A DNA stretch of 64,000 bases from Prorocentrum cordatum (lineage: Eukaryota > Sar > Dinophyceae > Prorocentrales > Prorocentraceae). The position numbers and the translations under genes were made by a program. The stretch spans positions 255,385 to 319,384 of the forward strand of contig CAUYUJ010014191.1 in the NCBI GenBank assembly GCA_963575745.1. The letters are read 5' to 3'. A model generated the notes under the pieces. The model searched no databases. It was not told the DNA's origin and saw nothing but the letters and a program-made list of their open reading frames with translations. Below, piece after piece: positions 50,809 through 61,239 of this stretch; position 1 is the first letter of the stretch; the number at the start of each line of letters is the position of its first letter.

Positions 50809-51948
50809 AGCACCGCGCGGCCGAGGCAGCGCAACGCGAGTATCCGGACTTGGAGGGGGACAAGCTGGAGAGCGACAGTGAGGGGACCATTCCAGAGAGC
50901 CTGAGACGGATAGTAGAGGAAGTCGAAGAGGAACGGAGGGCTGGCAAGGCGGACGCTCAGTTGTTCGGGGGCGAGAATGCTACCCCAGGCGACGGCCCCG
51001 TCCGATTGAGGAGCTGTTCGACGAAGCGAGGCCGAAGGCGCATTGCATAGATCACTCGGCGCAGGTCGCCGCGACGCCGGACGTGTTGCGCCAGAAAGGA
51101 ATTGAGAAGTATGGTGAGCTTTGTGACGACCGGGAATTCATGCCGCAATGGAATTCTTCGCATTTTTCGCAGGCGCTTCCATGGGTTATACCACAGAGCA
51201 AATCTGGCCCCGATTACGATCCAGTGACGACATGGAGGCGCGTGGAGGGCGCAGGATTCGTCTCGCCGACTGCTTTCGTTCAAGGCTGCTGTCGGCGTGT
51301 GGAAGCACCCTGTCGCACGGACTGGAATGGCGCACCTGTGATGCGGAGTGTAGCATGGACGCGCGCCGCAAAGCGCACTACGTGCGCGCTGTCCTCCTTT
51401 CGGGGAAAGCAGAGTGGCACGGGTTCGTTGGCCGTGGTGCCCATCGTGTGCCGATTGCAGGGGGCGCGACAAAATTTCCAGATGCCAATGGGTTGACCCC
51501 CCTGGAAAAACGTCTTGCCCTGGCGCAGCGGTACTTAGCGGAGCACTTACCCGGTGCCCAGCAGGTGAGGGACGTCATGTATCACAGTCAGTTTTGGGCC
51601 CGTGTTGTGCACGGCGATTGTGTATTCTTTACCATATCTCCACACGAACAACATTATGCGTTGGTCTTGCGCTTATCCAGGTTCCGGCAGAACGATCCGT
51701 ATTGTCGATGGGGGGAGCCCGCAGTGAAAAGGTGCGCTGGGCTGAGCGCGCCGAAGTTGGAGCAGGAGGATGCGTACTTCGAGTTGCCCGAGTATGACCT
51801 CCGTCGCGCCGTGTCGTCCCGTGATCCCTACGCAGTGGTTGAAGGGTGCCGAGTGCAGATTTTACTCCGGCTGGCTTGGGCCCTCGGGGTCCGCATGTAT
51901 CCGCATTGCCCACGCTGCAACACTGACGGCAAGTGGCGCCCGTGCTAG
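50784..51948 (+). pseudogene. Helitron segment between Cys-rich domain and Rep, with Rep strand motif
   Basis: Three phases contribute. One is an acidic helix (DSEGTIPESLRRIVEEVEEE) from 50784. The next is a piece with FSQALPWVIPQSKSGPDYD near 51167, the Helitron pattern of Phe-Pro-x-Leu-Phe-Pro followed by Gly-Pro-Asp-Tyr-Asp. The last is a frame from 51148 with RYLAEHLPGAQQVRDVMYHS. It then reads CVFFTISPHEQHYALVLRL, the first Rep strand (Phe-Thr-x-Ser/Asn-Pro), and ends MYPHCPRCNTDGKWRPC*. Phase changes fall near 51050, 51250 and 51930. Confidence 0.6.
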
Positions 51949-53150
51949 GACAAAGTCGGAAGCACTCTGCGCCCCATGGGTGGGGGTGCTTCGGCGGCAT
52001 GTGCGCGTTCGGTGGCGCGACGGAGTTCCAGGGGCACGGGGCGCCGCACTTGCACGCAGAGGGTCATATCGCATGTGTGTGCCAGTGCGGCACTTTGCAG
52101 GAAATCGCGAACAAATTGAAGCAGAGTGTGGTTTCTCTGGATAATCTATTGCAGTTCCAGGCGTGGTTTCACAAAGAGGACCCGATGGACGAATATGCGC
52201 ACGATGCTTTCCAGAGCCAGGTATACGAGGAGTGGCAGCTAAGCTTTGCAGGACCAAAACATACGCCCTTTTGCGCGGTCCCGGCGTTCATTTCTCGGGA
52301 TGTAGGGCCGACGTCATGGGGCCCTGGGGCCCGTGGTGCGGATGCAGCGCGTGCGGATGCGGAACAGTTCATGTCAGCCTATGCTGCGGACGCGCAGTTT
52401 GTCTTCTGCCGTGCACAGCACCATGTCCACAGGAAGAAGGACGGCTTCGAGCCTCTGAGTTCGTGTCGTCACAAGCGTGACAAGCGTCGCAAGATCTGCA
52501 AAACAGATTTTCCCAAGACAAAGACGTTGTCGGACAAGCAAGTGGTGGTCTGCAGAGGTCTCGCTCGAAGGTTCGGACTTCGCGTCACTGGGCGACGCCA
52601 CTCGTTCGGCAGCATCCTCGGACGAAGGACTGGGGTGTGGCAGAGCGGCACCCATCCATCATTAGCAGTCGTATTCCGGAGCAACAGTCACACGATGCCG
52701 AACTACCGCGTGCCGATACTGCCTTGTACACACGACGACACGGTATGCAAGCATAAGGACGCGTGCGTTCGCCAGAAAGATTGGAAGATCATGTGCAAAC
52801 TTGCGCAACGAGCTCAAAGAGAAGCTACTGGATATCAGTGCGGCTACACCTTTAAGGCGCAGCCAGTGGGCAAGAATATGTTGGAAGACGCTACGAGATC
52901 GCTGAACCACTTGGAGGAGAGTCTGCGGCAGAAGAGTCCGGGCCAGCAATGGCACAGGATAACGCACCGCGCCTTGCGAGATCAGCAGCATCAGTGTACA
53001 CTGCGGCCGGCCCCGGAAGAATGGCTCTTGGCGTCGCAGTGGCACGATCAGGACGTCACCAATGCCGAGTTTGTGCGGACGTACCAAAGTGCACAATTGT
53101 TGACGCTTCGCGCACCCCCACCGGCGCATTCAGAAACGTGTAAGAGGTAA
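51933..53150 (+). CDS. Helitron Rep, HUH-Y2 endonuclease
   Basis: The frame (405 residues) includes GATEFQGHGAPHLHAEGHIA, the HUH metal-binding motif with H39 and H41 (52047-52055). Much later, ATGYQCGYTFKAQPVG carries Y301, Y305 and K308, a two-Tyr arrangement like the Y2 centre of Helitron transposases. In that family the two Tyr cleave and transfer single DNA strands during rolling-circle transposition. A Cys/His block (CTHDDTVCKHKDACVRQ) between them looks like a zinc site. The frame begins a few bases before the end of the previous one, so Rep is split by a phase change just before the HUH motif. It ends at TAA within AAACGTGTAAGAGGTAAGAG, directly before the satellite. Confidence 0.75.
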   Translation: MAPVLGQSRKHSAPHGWGCFGGMCAFGGATEFQGHGAPHLHAEGHIACVCQCGTLQEIANKLKQSVVSLDNLLQFQAWFHKEDPMDEYAHDAFQSQVYEEWQLSFAGPKHTPFCAVPAFISRDVGPTSWGPGARGADAARADAEQFMSAYAADAQFVFCRAQHHVHRKKDGFEPLSSCRHKRDKRRKICKTDFPKTKTLSDKQVVVCRGLARRFGLRVTGRRHSFGSILGRRTGVWQSGTHPSLAVVFRSNSHTMPNYRVPILPCTHDDTVCKHKDACVRQKDWKIMCKLAQRAQREATGYQCGYTFKAQPVGKNMLEDATRSLNHLEESLRQKSPGQQWHRITHRALRDQQHQCTLRPAPEEWLLASQWHDQDVTNAEFVRTYQSAQLLTLRAPPPAHSETCKR

Positions 53151-53159
53151 GAGGGGGCA

Positions 53160-53235
53160 TGGGGGGCTTCTTAGGTTCGCAAGGGGGCCTCTTGGGCGCG
53201 TCTTGGGGGCTCCTGTCGAGTCTCTTGGGCGCTCT
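53160..53235. repeat. Short CTTGGG minisatellite
   Basis: Five degenerate units of 13-18 bases with CTTGGG(C/G)GC at the left end of the 80-bp array; same flavour as 35435 and 60535. Confidence 0.7.
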
Positions 53236-56200
53236 GCGACGATGTCTGGGGCAATCTTGGGCGCTCGTCGCCGCTGTGAGGAACACTGATGAGATGACCA
53301 GGGAATGTTTCCCGTAAGTCGGTCGAGGTGCCGTCCTGCCGTTGTCGTCGCTGGCGTGAGGAACGCCATTCAGGTGACCTCGAAACGTTTCCCGTAGTTT
53401 GGTCCACGGGCTGTTTTCATGTTGTCGTCGCCGTTGTGAGGAACAGTTCAGATGACCAGAAATCGTTTCCCGTTGTTTTGTCGAGGTGCCGTCTTGATGT
53501 TGTCGTCGCCTTTTTGAGGAGCAGTGCTTAGATGACCGGAGAACGTTCCCTGTGGGGTGGTCGAGGTGCCGTCCTGATGCCGTCGCCGCTGTGAGGAAAC
53601 TTGCTCAGGTGACCAGGGAACGTTTCCCGTAGTTTGATCGAGGTGCCGCCCTGCTGTTGTCGTCGCCGGTGTGAGGAGCGGCATTGAGGTGACGGGAAGC
53701 GTTTCCCGTAGTTTGGTCGAGGTGCCGTCTTGGTATTGTCGTCGCTGTTGTGAGGGCCCCTTGAGGTGGTTGGGAAATGCCGTAGTTTAGTCGAGGCGCC
53801 GTTCTGCTGTTGTCGTCGCTGGTGTTAGGAACGCCATTCAGGTGACAGGGGAACGTTTCCCGCAGTTGGGCCGACATGCTGCGTTCATCTTGTCGTCGCC
53901 GCTGTGAGGCTGACCATGCAGCGTTTCCCGTTGCAGCGGTTCTCCTAGGCTGTTCGAGTTTCCATCTAGATGTTGTCGTCATCGCTGTAAGGAGCTGCGT
54001 TGAGGTGACTGGCTTACGTCTCCCGTAGTTTGGCCCAGTTTGCTGTTGTTGTCGCTGGTGTGAGGAACGCCATTCAGGTGACCGGAAAACGTTTCCCATA
54101 GTCGTGTCGTCGTGCTGTCTCGATGTTGTCGTCACCGCTGTGGGAAACACTGCTCAGGTGACCAGCAAACGTTTCCCGTTCTTTGTTCGCGTTGCCGTCC
54201 TGACATTGTCGTCGCCATTGTGAAGAGCAACGCTCAGGTGACCGGAAGACGTTTCCTGTGGTGTGGTCGAGGTGTTGTCTCGATGTCGTTGTCGCCGCTG
54301 TGAGGAACACCGATGAGGCGGCCAGAGAATTTTTCCCGTAGTTCGGTCGAGGTGCCGTCCTGCCGTTGTCGTCGCTGGTGTGGAAACGCTATTGAGGTGA
54401 ACGGAAGACGTTTCCGGTAGTTTGGTCGACGTGCTGTCCTCATGTTGTCGTCGCCGCTGTGAGGAACACCGCTCAGGTGACCGGAAAACGTTTCCCGTCA
54501 TTTGGTTGAGGTGGCGTCTTGATGTTGTCGTCGCCGCTGTGAAGAACACTGCTCAGGTGACCAGACATCGTTTCCTGTGGTGCGTCCGAGGTGCCGTCTT
54601 GATGGTGTTGTCGCCGCTGTGAGGAACACTGCTCAGGTGACCGGGAAACGTTTCCTGTGATGTGGTCGAGGTGCCGTCTTGATGATGTTGTCGCGTCTGT
54701 GTGGAACACTGCTCAGGTGAACGGAGAGCGCTTCCCATAGTATAACTTAGTTCGGTCGAGGTGCTGTCCTGCCGTTCTCGTCGGCGTGGCCCGAAAACGT
54801 TTGCCGAAGTTTGGCCGAAGCGCCGTCCTGATGTCGTCGCCGCTGTGAGGAACACCGTTGAGGTTTCCAGAACACGTTTCCCGTAGTCTGGTCTAGGTGC
54901 AGTCTTCATGTTGCTGTAGCCGCTGTGAGGAACAACGCTGAGGTGGCCGGAAAATGTTGCCCGTAGTTTTGGTTGAGGTGTTGCCTTGATGTTGTCGTCG
55001 TCGTTGTGAGCAATGCCGCTCAGGTGACTGGAAAACGTTTCCCCTGGGCTGGTCGAGGTGCCGTCTTGACGTCGTCGCGGTTGTGGGAACACCGTTGAGG
55101 TGGCCGGAAGACGTGTCCCGTAGTATGGTGCAGTCTTCTTCGTATATTCCTTCGCCGTTCTCAGGAGCACTGTTGAGGTGGCCAGATGACGCTGCCAGTA
55201 GTTTGGTCGAGGTGCCGTCGTGATGAAGTCGTCGCCGCTGAGGTGACCGGAGAACGTTTGCCGTAGTTTGGTCGAGGTTCCTGTCTGCCGTTGTCGCTGG
55301 TGTGAGGAATGCCATTGAGGTGACTGGGAAACGTTTCCCGCAGTTGGGTTGCAGTGCTGTCGTGATGTTGTCGTCACCGCTGTGGGAAACACCGCGCAGG
55401 TGACCAGCAAACGTTTCCCGTTGGTTTGGTCGTGGTGCCGTCCTGATGTTGTCGTCGCCATCGTGAAGAACAACGCTCAGGTGACCAGAAGACGTCTGCT
55501 GTGGTGTGGTCGAGGTGCCGTCTTGATGTTGTTGTCGCCGCTGCGAGTAACACCGATCAGGGGACCTGGGGACTTCTCCCGTAGTTTGGTCGAGGTGCCG
55601 TCCTGCCGTTGTCGTCGCTGGTGCGAGGATGTCGTCGCCGCTGTGGGGGCGCCGCTGAGGTGGCCAGAAGAAGTGTCCCACTGTATGGTGCAGTCTTCTT
55701 CATATATGTTCTTCGCCGTTGGGAGACGCACTGTTGAGGTGGTCGGAAGACGTTGGTAGTAGTTTGCTCGAGGTGCTGTCTTGGTGTTGTCGTCGCCGCT
55801 GAGGTGGCCAGAGAACGTTTCCCGTAGTTTGGTCGAAGGGCGTCCTGCTGTTGTTGTCGCTGGTGTGAGGAACGCCATTCAGGTGACCGGTAAACGTTTC
55901 CCATAGTCGTGTCGTCGTGCTGTCTCGATGTTGTCGTCACCGCTGTGGGAAACACTGCTCAGGTGACCAGCAAACGTTTCCCGTTGGTTTGTTCGCGTTG
56001 CCGTCCTGACATTGTCGTCGCCATTGTGAAGAGCAACGCTCAGGTGACCGGAAGACGTTTCCAGTGGTGTGGTCGAGGTGTTGTCTCGATGTCGTTGTCG
56101 CCGCTGTGAGGAACACCGATGAGGCGGCCGGAGAATTTTTCCCGTAGTTCGGTCGAGGTGCCGTCCTGCCGTTGTCGTCGCTGGTGTGGAAACGCTATTG

Positions 56201-57435
56201 AGGTGAACGGAAGACGTTTCCGGTAGTTTGGTCGACGTGCTGTCCTCATGTTGTCGTCGCCGTTGTGAGGAACACCGCTCAGGTGACCGGAAAACGTTTC
56301 CCGTCATTTGGTTGAGGTGGCGTCTTGATGTTGTCGTCACCGCTGTGAAGAACACTGCTCAGGTGACCAGGCAACGTTTCCTGTGGTGCGTCCGAGGTGC
56401 CGTCTTGATGGTGTTGTCGCCGCTGTGTGGAACACTGCTCAGGTGACCGGGAAAGCGTTTCCTGTGATGTGGTCGAGGTGCCGTCTTGATGATGTTGTCG
56501 CGTCTGTGTGGGACACTGCTCAGGTGAACGGAGAGCGCTTCCCATAGTATAACTTAGTTCGGTCGAGGTGCTGTCCTGCCGTTCTCGTCGGCATAGCCCG
56601 AAAACGTTTGCCGAAGTTTGGCCGAAGCACCGTCCTGATGTCGTCGCCGCTGTGAGGAACACCGTTGAGGTTTCCAGAACACGTTTCCCGTAGTCTGGTC
56701 TAGGTGCCGTCTTCATGTTGCTGTAGCCGCTGTGAGGAACAACGCTGAGGTGGCCGGAAAATGTTGCCCGTAGTTTTGGTTGAGGTGTTGCCTTGATGTT
56801 GTCGTCGTCGTTGTGAGCAATGCCGCTCAGGTGACTGGAAAACGTTTCCCCTGGGCTGGTCGAGGTGCCGTCTTGACGTCGTCGCGGTTGTGGGAACACC
56901 GTTGAGGTGGCCGGAAGACGTGTCCCGTAGTATGGTGCAGTCTTCTTCGTATATTCCATCGCCGTTCTCAGGAGCACTGTTGAGGTGGCCAGATGACGCT
57001 GCCAGTAGTTTGGTCGAGGTGCCGTCGTGATGAAGTCGTCGCCGCTGAGGTGACCGGAGAACGTTTGCCGTAGTTTGGTCGAGGTTCCTGTCTGCCGTTA
57101 TCGCTGGTGTGAGGAATGCCATTGAGGTGACTGGGAAACGTTTCCCGCAGTTGGGTTGCAGTGCTGTCGTGATGTTGTCGTCACCGCTGTGGGAAACACC
57201 GCGCAGGTGACCAGCAAACGTTTCCCGTTGGTTTGGTCGTGGTGCCGTCCTGATGTTGTCGTCGCCATCGTGAAGAACAACGCTCAGGTGACCAGAAGAC
57301 GTCTGCTGTGGTGTGGTCGAGGTGCCGTCTTGATGTTGTTGTCGCCGCTGCGAGTAACACCGATCAGGGGACCTGGGGACTTCTCCCGTAGTTTGGTCGA
57401 GGTGCCGTCCTGCCGTTGTCGTCGCTGGTGCGTTG
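53236..57435 (+). repeat. 80-bp satellite inside the Helitron, with ~1.57-kb duplicated higher-order block
   Basis: Roughly 50 units of about 80 bases each carry TCGAGGTGCCGTCTTGATGT, TGTCGTCGCCGCTGTGAGGA, AACACTGCTCAGGTGACCGG and AAACGTTTCCCGTAGTTTGG. Many contain the perfect palindrome GGGAAACGTTTCCC. The block 54050-55622 recurs at 55857-57431, offset by about 1806 bases and almost identical by eye. Frames across it read Thr/Gln/Arg-rich repeats and are not genes. Confidence 0.95.
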
Positions 57436-58474
57436 TGCGTCGCTTGTGCGTCGCTGGTCCGTTGGGCTCTCGGAGGCTGTCTTCCATGCATCTTGGGCCA
57501 ACGTCGCCGCTTCACACCATCGCAGGGCGCTCCGTCCAGGTCCAGAAGGAGTAGCGTCCCGAGGGGGTTTGGTAGAGAAAGCGCGGTACGCAACATCCGC
57601 CCTGAAGGGCTGGATGTGTTTAGCGGGGGTTTGTTGGTTCAGCGGCTGGAGGCGGAGGTGCGTCGCGCCAGATCCCGCGAGCTCGTGAAAGTGCTTCCCG
57701 ACCGGCCGTACATGGCAAGTGCCGAGGATGTCTATTTGCACAGCTTCGATGACGTGTACGGGTATCGGGGGACCCATCCAGACGTAAAGTATCTCAACCC
57801 GTGGGAGTTCCTTATGTGGTGGGAATGTGTGCCTTTTGCCGCTGCCACCTGGAGAGGGTGGCTCGGACAATGGAGAAGATGCGATAAGCAAGTGGATGTC
57901 GAAGGGACAAGGACAGGCTGGCGCGTCAGGCGTCAGTGTAGCAGGGGATGATTACGAGTGCGATGATGAGTGCGTTCGTGCTGGCGTCGTTTCCTTTCCA
58001 GATGTTCCAGTGCTTCGGCAGTTTCGGCACCGTTGGTATCTTCGGCGTCGCGACAGACCAATGGTCCCGAGCCCGTCCCGTACGCCTATGCCAGATCGGC
58101 AGAACACGCTCGAGGATTCACGGAAGCTTTTGAATCTGTATTTGCGCCCATGGATTCTTATTTTGGATCATGCGGACGCGCGCGCGCCGTTCATCGCGTT
58201 GTTGGACGTGATCCAGTCGGCCTCTGCGGGGGGACCGCAGCGGCGTTTGCGTGGGAAGCAATCCGCTTTCACGTGTGCCCGTCGTAGTCACGCAGCGTCA
58301 TGGGCTGCGTATGTTAGAGGAGGGATCGTGAGCAAGCACGCCCAGCGCATCATCGTTTAGTTCACGGCCGCATGTTGTGGGAGGAGTCACCGCGGCAGGG
58401 AGGATGAAGACGCCGAGGGCTGTGGAGGTAGGGAACGACAACCGCCAGCAAATGTCGAGCTCTCCCTTCAGAGG
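57433..58474 (+). pseudogene. Helitron segment between Rep and helicase core
   Basis: The first phase gives RELVKVLPDRPYMASAEDVY, then HSFDDVYGYRG and LNPWEFLMWWECVPF, a pattern I associate with the Rep-helicase linker of dinoflagellate Helitrons. A phase change near 57850 continues with KLLNLYLRPWILILDHADAR, later YVRGGIVSKHAQRIIV, then TAG at 58358-58360. The same phase resumes after the TAG and runs into the helicase frame. I therefore regard that stop as a single mutation in a continuous protein. Confidence 0.6.
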
Positions 58475-59677
58475 GTGCACGCTATCCTGGATGCTATGTC
58501 GGGTGTGAATGCGGGACAGTCCAGGCAGGGAGAAGACAGGCAAATGGAGGACGTTGGGGACGTGTCGCATGGGCAGAGCAAGTCTATCCAGAGCGCGGTG
58601 CAGTTGACAGCGAAGTTGTGGCAGCGCGACGGACGACAGTGGAGGTCAGAAGGTGTAAGCGCGGCGACCGGCGTCCAAGCGTCTGCCACGTCGTCGACGA
58701 AAGAGGCGTCTGGAAAGAGACGCCTTCGTGGGAAAGGACAGAGCGCAGCTGTCAGGAATCCTTGCCAGGAGCGGGCATACATGAAAATGAAGAGCACGGC
58801 AGCTACGAAGTGGATGGCTGATTTGTCGTGTGGGGCCAGTGGCGCTTCGGAGAAGCCGAATACAGAGCAGTCCAGCTTCTTACGTTGCGTGGTGGAGCGG
58901 TGCGTGTGTAAAAGCGAGGAGCTGCGACGGGTGGTGGGGAACAGGGTTCTATCCGATCCGATCCTGGTGTGTCTGATGGGCATGGCTGGTGCAGGCAAGA
59001 GCAGGTGCTTAAAGTGGCTGCACGAATTCCTCAAGGGCCAGATGGGCTGGGAGCACGGTGTCCACTGCCAGTTTTTAGCGACTCGGAACACCATGGCGGC
59101 GTTGATCGGGGGAAATACCGCTCATAGCTGGGGACACATACCTATTAATCAGGCGGCAGCGTGCGAACAGGTCTACAACAAGGGTACGGATGGCTCAGTG
59201 GATGCGTTATTTGAAGATTGCATGGGCATGCGATGGATAGTTGTGGACGAAGTGGGTACCTTCAGCACGACGTTGTTGCACCTGTTGGATGCCAATCTGC
59301 GCCGAGCATGCAAGCGACACCCCTACGCGAAAGGCGATGGCGGGAATTGGAGGCCTTTCGGAGGGTTGAACGTTGTTTTCAGCAGTGACTTCTGGCAGCC
59401 TCCACCGGTCAGGGCCACGTCTTTATTCTGCAACCCGTTCAGGCATGTGACGGATGGGCAATGCATGTGTCCCTTCGTTGACTCCAGCGTCTCGTGCGGC
59501 GATGGTGTCGCGTGTGCCTCTCGGACGTCAGGCTGGGTTCTCAGGTCGGGGGGGGGCTGGGGGTATCCTTCTGTATCACAGGTGCCCAGAGCACACGAGA
59601 TTGGAACCGTGAGTTTGGGACGCATGCGCTTTCGTCCGGAAGGCCCGAGCACGCAACCGCCGACCAGGACGTACTGA
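58475..59677 (+). CDS. Helitron Pif1-type helicase, motifs I-III
   Basis: The open frame has 400 residues, though translation probably begins far upstream. Walker A is GMAGAGKS (residues 169-176). The Pif1/Helitron segment FLATRNTMAALIGGNTAHSW follows. Motif II is IVVDEVGTFS (D258, E259). Motif III reads GGLNVVFSSDFWQPPPV, where the family has G-D-F-x-Q-L-P-P-V, so Gly and Leu are changed to Ser and Pro. This enzyme type unwinds DNA 5' to 3' and drives strand displacement in rolling-circle transposition. After about residue 330 the frame departs from the family, and the true continuation lies in another phase. Confidence 0.75.
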   Translation: MHAILDAMSGVNAGQSRQGEDRQMEDVGDVSHGQSKSIQSAVQLTAKLWQRDGRQWRSEGVSAATGVQASATSSTKEASGKRRLRGKGQSAAVRNPCQERAYMKMKSTAATKWMADLSCGASGASEKPNTEQSSFLRCVVERCVCKSEELRRVVGNRVLSDPILVCLMGMAGAGKSRCLKWLHEFLKGQMGWEHGVHCQFLATRNTMAALIGGNTAHSWGHIPINQAAACEQVYNKGTDGSVDALFEDCMGMRWIVVDEVGTFSTTLLHLLDANLRRACKRHPYAKGDGGNWRPFGGLNVVFSSDFWQPPPVRATSLFCNPFRHVTDGQCMCPFVDSSVSCGDGVACASRTSGWVLRSGGGWGYPSVSQVPRAHEIGTVSLGRMRFRPEGPSTQPPTRTY

Positions 59678-60535
59678 AGATGTTTTGGATGCCTGGGTCG
59701 CGTCGCGCTATCTCGAATACCTTCGTCCTGGAGAAGCCCATCCGCACGAAGGACCCTTGGATGCCGGAGGTGTTGGAAGCACAGACGCGGCAGGGAGTCT
59801 TGGGAGATGTACTGTTTCATCCATGGTTTGCCGACGACGAATGCGGGTCTTGGCTGCCGTCTACTGGTCTACCGTCATGCGGCAACCCGTGTTGCCGGGA
59901 GTTACCGACGTTGTGGCGCGGTCTTCTGTCGAGCACGGGTGCGAGACAATCTCCAGATTCGTGGCTTTTGCGCTGCGACATGGAATGCGACGTATGCAAG
60001 CAGGAGAGGTCGCGGCGACGTTGGGTGGACCGACAGGATGTCGCCACGGGAGAACGAAGTAGGAAAATAAACGAGGAGCGATACATGGACGCTCCGTACG
60101 TCCACCCGTTGAACGCACCATGTCCAGCAGCTCCGGGTTCTGGCGTACGCGAAGGCGACGGATTTGCGTCTTGTTTGGGTCGTGGCGACCGACGTGTGCG
60201 TACAGAAGGAGCAGGCAGAGAGCAAAAAACATGCTGAGCAGGGGAAGGAAAAGCTACCCCAATACCATGACCGCGCTACGGGTGGGATCGTGGGCCTCAT
60301 ACCGATTGTGCTGAACATGCCCGTGAGATTCACAGAGTTTTTGCATAGGGCGTGGGGCGTGTTCAAACATTCTCGCGGGTGGGTGCGGGGATACGCGCTC
60401 AGTGAGAAAGAGACGGAACGACTGGAACATGTCACTAGTGCAGAGGTCGTTCTGGAAGAGCCGCCCACGGAGATACACATAGAGGTGGAGTCTGCGACGA
60501 CAGTTAATCGCTTCGCTCATTCCGCCAGCCCTGGA
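59494..60535 (+). pseudogene. Helitron helicase C-terminal part in shifted frames
   Basis: Pieces in three phases follow the helicase core. DQDVLKMFWMPGSRRAISNT with KPIRTKDPWMPEVLEA comes first. GSWLPSTGLPSCGNPCCREL and CDMECDVCKQERSRRRW (Cys pairs) follow, then YVHPLNAP. From about 60290 the phase carries GLIPIVLNMPVRFTE, FKHSRGWVRGYALSEKE and VVLEEPPTEIHIEVE. The last two blocks match the end of the Pif1-like 2B region as I know it from dinoflagellate Helitron proteins. Coding then runs into a Gly/Ala/Ser repeat encoded by the minisatellite, so the natural end is lost or displaced. Confidence 0.6.
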
Positions 60536-60770
60536 GCGCTATTTGGGGCCTCTTGGGCCGTCTTGGGGGCCTCTTGGGGGTTTCTTGGGAGCATCTTGGG
60601 GCTCCTTGGCGGCGTCTTGGGCTCCCCTGGGGCCTCTTGGGGGGCTCTTGGGGCCCCTTGGGGCGGGAGAGGGGTAGTCGATTGCAGCCCCCCCTTCGGA
60701 GGCCACGATCCTCGTGAGGGGTGGCGAAAAATAGCCTCCTCCTGGGGATCGCCCGGGACCTGGCTGGGGA
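60536..60770 (+). repeat. Composite dispersed repeat, copy 3 (truncated)
   Basis: A CTTGGGGCCTCTTGGG minisatellite (to about 60660) is followed by TCGATTGCAGCCCCCCCTTC and GGAGGCCACGATCCTCGTGA (60700-60719), matching copies at 12.4 and 35.87 kb. The tail segment is absent. Confidence 0.75.
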
Positions 60771-61239
60771 TCGGCCGGGGTACTTTTCATCCGGGGGCCC
60801 CCAGGGGCCGCCCCGCGCGCGCGAATTAGAAATATTGTTAGTTACCGGAGATCTTAGCACGCCTCTGGCCCGTTGGGCCGGCGAATATGTGGCACGATCC
60901 TGTTTTGGCCTCGCTGCCTGGCCGCGCGGACGTTCGAATGTCTTCAGTTACTCATTGTGCCTTCGGGGCGCCCCAAACGAAGGCCACCAGACTGGTCTTC
61001 GGCGGGAGCGATTTAGATTTGGGTCTCTTGGGGCGCCCTGGAGCCGCAAACTGTACAGGGAGGCAATAGCCCGAACCCTGCCTGTCACATGTTTGGATCC
61101 GACGACACTCGACGTGACTGTTCCAACCGTCTAGTACCCAGGACCCCCGCCTGGAGTTCAATATAACGTCCGCCTGACGGCAGCCCGTCCCCCGTGGCTG
61201 TGAATTTCGGTGTTGGGGCCTCTTTTTTTGTTTTGGGAT
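60771..61239. other. Spacer without recognised gene
   Basis: Non-repetitive, with frames below 140 residues and no recognisable domain. Confidence 0.55.

Larger units (their letters stand above)
47904..60535 (+). mobile_element. Helitron, autonomous-type but disrupted
   Basis: Coding segments in order give a putative cysteine-protease-like N-terminus, an acidic linker, a Cys-rich domain, a Helitron Rep with HUH and two-Tyr motifs, and a Pif1-type SF1B helicase. This is the gene content of a rolling-circle Helitron. The 80-bp satellite at 53.2-57.4 kb separates Rep from helicase. There are several phase changes and TAG codons at 49451 and 58358. The canonical 5' TC and 3' CTRR hairpin end were not identified with confidence. 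The 3' coding end runs into a CTTGGGG minisatellite. Confidence 0.75.

Noticed and set aside
54955-54985. Dinoflagellate spliced leader from CCGTAGTTTTGGTTGAG
   Set aside because: It only superficially resembles CCGTAGCCATTTTGGCTCAAG and is part of the 80-bp satellite.
60536-60829. Gly/Ala/Ser-rich C-terminal extension of the Helitron protein
   Set aside because: It is encoded by the CTTGGGG minisatellite that interrupts the gene.
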